From: JAGVSZ01 sp963716855
Lineage (GTDB): Bacteria; Pseudomonadota; Gammaproteobacteria; Burkholderiales; SG8-39
DNA: 64,000 bases
NCBI GenBank assembly: GCA_963716855.1
Contig: CAVQUV010000019.1
Coordinates: 124,001 to 188,000, forward strand
Reading direction: 5' to 3'
This document shows, piece after piece, positions 62,897-64,000 of the stretch. Numbering within the stretch: the stretch's first letter is position 1; every line of letters begins with the position of its first letter. Made by a program: the position numbers and the translations under genes. A model generated the notes under the pieces. That model worked only from the letters and a program-made list of their open reading frames with translations, did not search any database and was not told where the DNA came from.

Positions 62897-62944
62897 AGCG
62901 GCCCGGCGCTCGCCGATCGTCGCGATCGGAGACGCCGGGCCGCT
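62897..62944. terminator. Long hairpin after soxD
   Basis: AGCGGCCCGGCG (62897-62908) and CGCCGGGCCGCT (62933-62944) form a perfect 12-bp stem; the loop contains a second perfect stem, CCGATCG-TCG-CGATCGG. No T-run follows. Probably the end of the soxCD transcript. Confidence 0.6.
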
Positions 62945-62961
62945 GCGTTGAGGCGTGAGGC

Positions 62962-62999
62962 TTGCGCGTGGCGCAACGCATGCTGTTTCGTTGCGAAAC
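62962..62999. promoter_or_regulatory. Enhancer-like palindromes upstream of the Rieske gene
   Basis: GTTTCG-TTG-CGAAAC (62985-62999) is a perfect palindrome, 76 bases upstream of the sigma-54 GG, exactly as at soxC. A second palindrome, TTGCGC-GTG-GCGCAA, lies at 62962-62976. Probable activator sites. Confidence 0.6.
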
Positions 63000-63073
63000 G
63001 ATGGCGGGGGGACGAGGGTCGAAACCGCGGCGAGATGGCTCAAGAAAGAACGGCTTAGCCGCACCACGCCGAA

Positions 63074-63089
63074 TGGCACAGAACCTGCC
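63074..63089 (+). promoter_or_regulatory. Sigma-54 promoter of the Rieske oxygenase gene
   Basis: TGGCACAGAACCTGCC has GG and GC ten bases apart with an intact TGGCAC half. It lies 41 bases before the ATG. Confidence 0.65.
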
Positions 63090-63129
63090 TTTAGGTCCTT
63101 AAGATTGACCGTCCGTCCTAGGAGCGAAC

Positions 63130-64000
63130 ATGGCCAAGAACGCCGCCGAATGGGCCGCGCGACCGAACTTCCCGGCCTCGCATTACGTCGACGCCCGGAT
63201 CTACAGCGACCCGACGATCTTCGAAGAGGAGAAGGAGAAGCTCTTCAAGAAGTGCTGGATCATCGCCTGCCACGAGTCGGAGATCCCGAACGCCTACGAC
63301 TACCGGCTGTTCACCCACCCCGCCGGCATGCCGCTCATCATCGTGCGCGGCGACGACATGAAGGTGCGCAGCTTCTACAACATCTGCCCGCATCGCGGCA
63401 ACGCGATCCTGTACGACCCGGCGGGCAATGCCAAGCGGATGACGTGCATCTTCCACCAGTGGTCGTTCGACACGCGCGGCGCGTGCGTCGACATCACCCG
63501 CGCCGAGCAGGGCTACCAGGACCGCTTCGGCAAGCAGGACGCCGGCCTGCGCGAGGTGCGGAGCGAGGTCGGCTTCGGCGGCTTCGTCTGGGTGAACGTC
63601 GATGACGCCGGGCCCACGCTGCAGGAGTTCATCGGGCCGGCGCTCGACATGCTCGAGCCGTACATGCGCGAGCCGATGGAGGTGTTCCACTTCCACAAGG
63701 CGGTCGTGAGCACGAACTTCAAGCTGTGGCACGACACCAACAGCGAGTTCTATCACGACTTCCTGCACTACTTCAATCGCATCACCGGCATGATGCAGCC
63801 CGGCTACTTCGACCGGAAGTACGTCGGCTATCCGAACGGGCACGCATCGGTCGGCTCGATGGAGATCAAGTACGACGCGTACGAAGGCAGCAAGCAGCGC
63901 GCCGTCGGCTGGCCGGGGCTCGCGCCGGGCGGCTGGATCCTGATCGACATCTTCCCCGGCATGACCTTCAACCTGCGCACCTCCGTGCTCCGCATGGACA
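63130..64000 (+). CDS. Rieske-type aromatic ring-hydroxylating oxygenase alpha subunit (partial)
   Basis: First 290 residues; runs off the window end. ATG 63130 with an aggag site. Rieske [2Fe-2S] ligands are C86-P-H88 (CPHRGN) and C106-x2-H109 (CIFHQW). The mononuclear-iron region begins with FKLWHDTNSEFYHDFLH (about 198-214), where ring hydroxylases have NWKxxxDNxxExYH. Substrate unknown. It is controlled by a sigma-54 promoter with the same enhancer as soxCD, unusual for this pairing. Confidence 0.88.
   Translation, partial: MAKNAAEWAARPNFPASHYVDARIYSDPTIFEEEKEKLFKKCWIIACHESEIPNAYDYRLFTHPAGMPLIIVRGDDMKVRSFYNICPHRGNAILYDPAGNAKRMTCIFHQWSFDTRGACVDITRAEQGYQDRFGKQDAGLREVRSEVGFGGFVWVNVDDAGPTLQEFIGPALDMLEPYMREPMEVFHFHKAVVSTNFKLWHDTNSEFYHDFLHYFNRITGMMQPGYFDRKYVGYPNGHASVGSMEIKYDAYEGSKQRAVGWPGLAPGGWILIDIFPGMTFNLRTSVLRMD

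Noticed and set aside
1..64000. tRNA, rRNA, CRISPR array, insertion sequence or prophage
   Set aside because: No repeated spacer pattern, transposase or integrase reading frame, terminal repeats, or recognisable tRNA or rRNA sequence was seen on either strand.

Overview
The window looks like the chromosome of a GC-rich, sulfur-oxidising betaproteobacterium. The lineage call rests on gene order typical of that class: ilvB-ilvN-ilvC-psd-pssA-leuA; sigma factor/DUF3619/DUF3106/RDD; lptF-lptG opposite pepA-holC-valS; and the wrbA/HugZ-like/DUF2069 operon. The physiology call rests on a complete sHdr gene set with its lipoate-assembly genes, plus SoeABC, AprMBA and SoxCD-type proteins. I see no rRNA, tRNA, CRISPR array, insertion sequence or prophage gene.

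Layout. 0-6.4 kb: two tandem paralogues with a PilZ-like C-terminus, a YihY-type membrane protein, and the wrbA operon. 6.4-13.7 kb (minus strand): branched-chain amino acid and phospholipid synthesis, with an apparent leucine-rich leader peptide and its own promoter in front of leuA. 13.9-24.8 kb: ECF-type sigma factor operon, LPS exporter lptFG, pepA, holC, valS and an MFS transporter. 24.8-28.4 kb: a tiny exported Cys peptide, an unknown membrane-anchored protein and a two-component pair. 28.4-30.4 kb: a small Cys-rich protein behind a perfect FNR/Anr box, a degenerate receiver-like protein, a lipoate-ligase homologue and an unknown protein.

30.5-44.9 kb (minus strand) is the core: a FadL-type outer-membrane protein, a DsrE2-like protein, LipS2, LipT, sLpl and LipS1 (lipoate assembly), two lipoate-binding GcvH-like proteins, a small DsrE-like protein, and TusA-HdrC1-HdrB1-HdrA-Hyp-HdrC2-HdrB2. 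TusA and DsrE proteins would deliver sulfane sulfur, the Hdr-like complex with lipoylated LbpA would oxidise it in the cytoplasm to sulfite, and the Lip proteins would build the lipoyl cofactor. 45.1-49.7 kb: SoeCBA, a membrane-bound cytoplasmic sulfite dehydrogenase. 50.4-53.6 kb: AprM-AprB-AprA, the AMP-dependent sulfite route, followed by an unknown protein, a SlyD-like protein and two microproteins in a stretch of lower GC. 55-59.4 kb: LutABC and a lactate permease. 59.8-64 kb: ThrH-like phosphatase, a small secreted protein, a SoxC/SoxD-type periplasmic pair and the first 290 codons of a Rieske oxygenase.

The two last transcription units (soxCD and the Rieske gene) each carry a -24/-12 sigma-54 promoter preceded by the same 15-bp palindrome at exactly the same distance. 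This is the most striking regulatory structure in the window.

A caution for all readers: at least a dozen otherwise well-conserved genes are broken by single-base shifts, mostly at G/C runs. That fits a draft assembly with indel errors better than true decay, so I annotate those genes as intact with the shift positions noted.
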